Of a stretch of 64,000 nt of DNA, positions 61,491 to 64,000 are shown in pieces. Made by a program: the position numbers and the translations under genes. Each line of letters starts with the position of its first letter. The first letter of the stretch is position 1. Source of the stretch: Woeseiaceae bacterium (lineage in GTDB: Bacteria > Pseudomonadota > Gammaproteobacteria > Steroidobacterales > Woeseiaceae); the NCBI GenBank assembly GCA_021773075.1, contig JAJFKT010000012.1, positions 248,001-312,000 of the forward strand. The letters run 5' to 3'. Under the pieces are notes generated by a model, which did no database searches, had not been told where the DNA came from, and saw only the letters and a program-made list of their open reading frames with translations.

Positions 61491-61520
61491 AAAAAAAGCC
61501 CGACAGAAGCCGGGCTTTTT
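61491..61520 (-). terminator. Terminator downstream of groL (potentially bidirectional)
   Basis: AAAAAAAGCCCG-acagaagc-CGGGCTTTTT; A/T tracts on both sides. Confidence 0.85.
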
Positions 61521-61543
61521 GATCTTGCTTGAAAGCAAACGGC

Positions 61544-63202
<1,659 letters not shown>

Positions 63203-63206
63203 TCAA

Positions 63207-63497
63207 TTAAGCTTCGATTACCGCCATGATGTCGTCTTCCTTCATCACGAGCAGTTCTTCACCTTCGACCTTGACCTCTGTTCCGGCGTACTTGCCGAAT
63301 AGGACCTGGTCGCCAACTTTGACATCGAGAGCACGGACTTCGCCGTTCTCGAGGATTTTGCCGTTACCCGCAGCTACAACTTCACCCTTAATGGGCTTTT
63401 CTGTTGCAGCGTCAGGAATGACGATTCCGCCGGGCGATGTGCGCTCTTCTTCCATGCGCTTAACAATGACCCGATCATGAAGCGGACGCATCTTCAT
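63207..63497 (-). CDS. groS: Co-chaperonin GroES
   Basis: 96 aa; '[29 protein letters not shown]'. Confidence 0.98.
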   Translation of the reverse strand: MKMRPLHDRVIVKRMEEERTSPGGIVIPDAATEKPIKGEVVAAGNGKILENGEVRALDVKVGDQVLFGKYAGTEVKVEGEELLVMKEDDIMAVIEA

Positions 63498-63563
63498 GGT
63501 GCTTTTCTCCTGTAAACTATTGATTTATAACCGACTTGTGGCGGTTTTCCCGACCGACACTTG

Positions 63564-63590
63564 TTAGCACTCGGTCGCAAGGAGTGCTAA
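63564..63590. promoter_or_regulatory. CIRCE element (HrcA operator) upstream of groES
   Basis: TTAGCACTC-ggtcgcaag-GAGTGCTAA, a perfect 9-N9-9 match to the CIRCE consensus. Confidence 0.95.
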
Positions 63591-63750
63591 TCATAGTCAC
63601 GCCGCGAAGGAATTCAAGTGTCAGTTCTCTAACAGGTGCGTAAAAAACCGGAACTGGGTCGATGACACGGTCGACCAATCGCGTAACATTCATTGCTTCT
63701 GGCAGGTCCAATTGTCTGCAACGCCACAATATTTCCCAGAGCTACGCCTT

Positions 63751-64000
63751 ATGACCCTGTTTCACAAAGCATTTACAAGCTTCGCAATTCTCCTGCTGTC
63801 TGCGACCACGCTGGCAGCCAACGATCGGCCTGCGCCGCCGCAGGAGGTCTTTAAATACGTCGTCTTTGATGCTGGCGATGCGCTTGAAATCGACTGGTCG
63901 GTTGAAGACGGCGCGTATATGTATCAAAGCGAATTTAGTTTCGCCATCAACGAGGCAGCTATTGTTCTTGGAGAGGCTGAACTACCCGAAGGCGAGATTC
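63751..64000 (+). CDS. DsbD-like thiol:disulfide interchange protein, N-terminal part (truncated by window edge)
   Basis: MTLFHKAFTSFAILLLSATTLAANDRPAPPQEVFKYVVFDAGDALEIDWSVEDGAYMYQSEFSF, like the DsbD N-terminal domain. Confidence 0.7.
   Translation, partial: MTLFHKAFTSFAILLLSATTLAANDRPAPPQEVFKYVVFDAGDALEIDWSVEDGAYMYQSEFSFAINEAAIVLGEAELPEGEI

Overview
This 64-kb window is densely coding and looks like a gammaproteobacterial chromosome segment. That assignment is an inference from gene content such as the PA0069-type radical SAM protein, MsrPQ, FdxA, MurI and GroESL; no rRNA, tRNA or CRISPR was found. The strongest observation is upstream of ileS (43133..39975, minus strand). There is a complete class-I transcriptional T-box riboswitch: a Stem I with an AGTA/GAA specifier loop carrying an Ile ATC codon, a canonical antiterminator with the 7-nt UGGUACC bulge, and a mutually exclusive 13-bp terminator with a T-run. 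It controls a type-2-like IleRS whose HIGH motif reads GIHH, the altered signature associated with mupirocin hyper-resistance. T-boxes are characteristic of Firmicutes and a few other phyla, so this arrangement is unexpected here. The second unusual region (about 3.4-15.3 kb) is a divergent gene cluster. One arm encodes a hydrazine-synthase-alpha-like diheme beta-propeller lipoprotein with OMP/SH3, DUF3570-like and DUF4266-like proteins. The other arm encodes a CXXCH protein, a LamG/diheme lipoprotein and a Tat-exported DUF1501-like protein. Smaller observations include a perfect CIRCE upstream of groES, an in-frame GGGGTCTGACCCC palindrome insertion in a DUF2207 gene, a gcvT-like gene remnant, and a terminator embedded in the end of msrQ.
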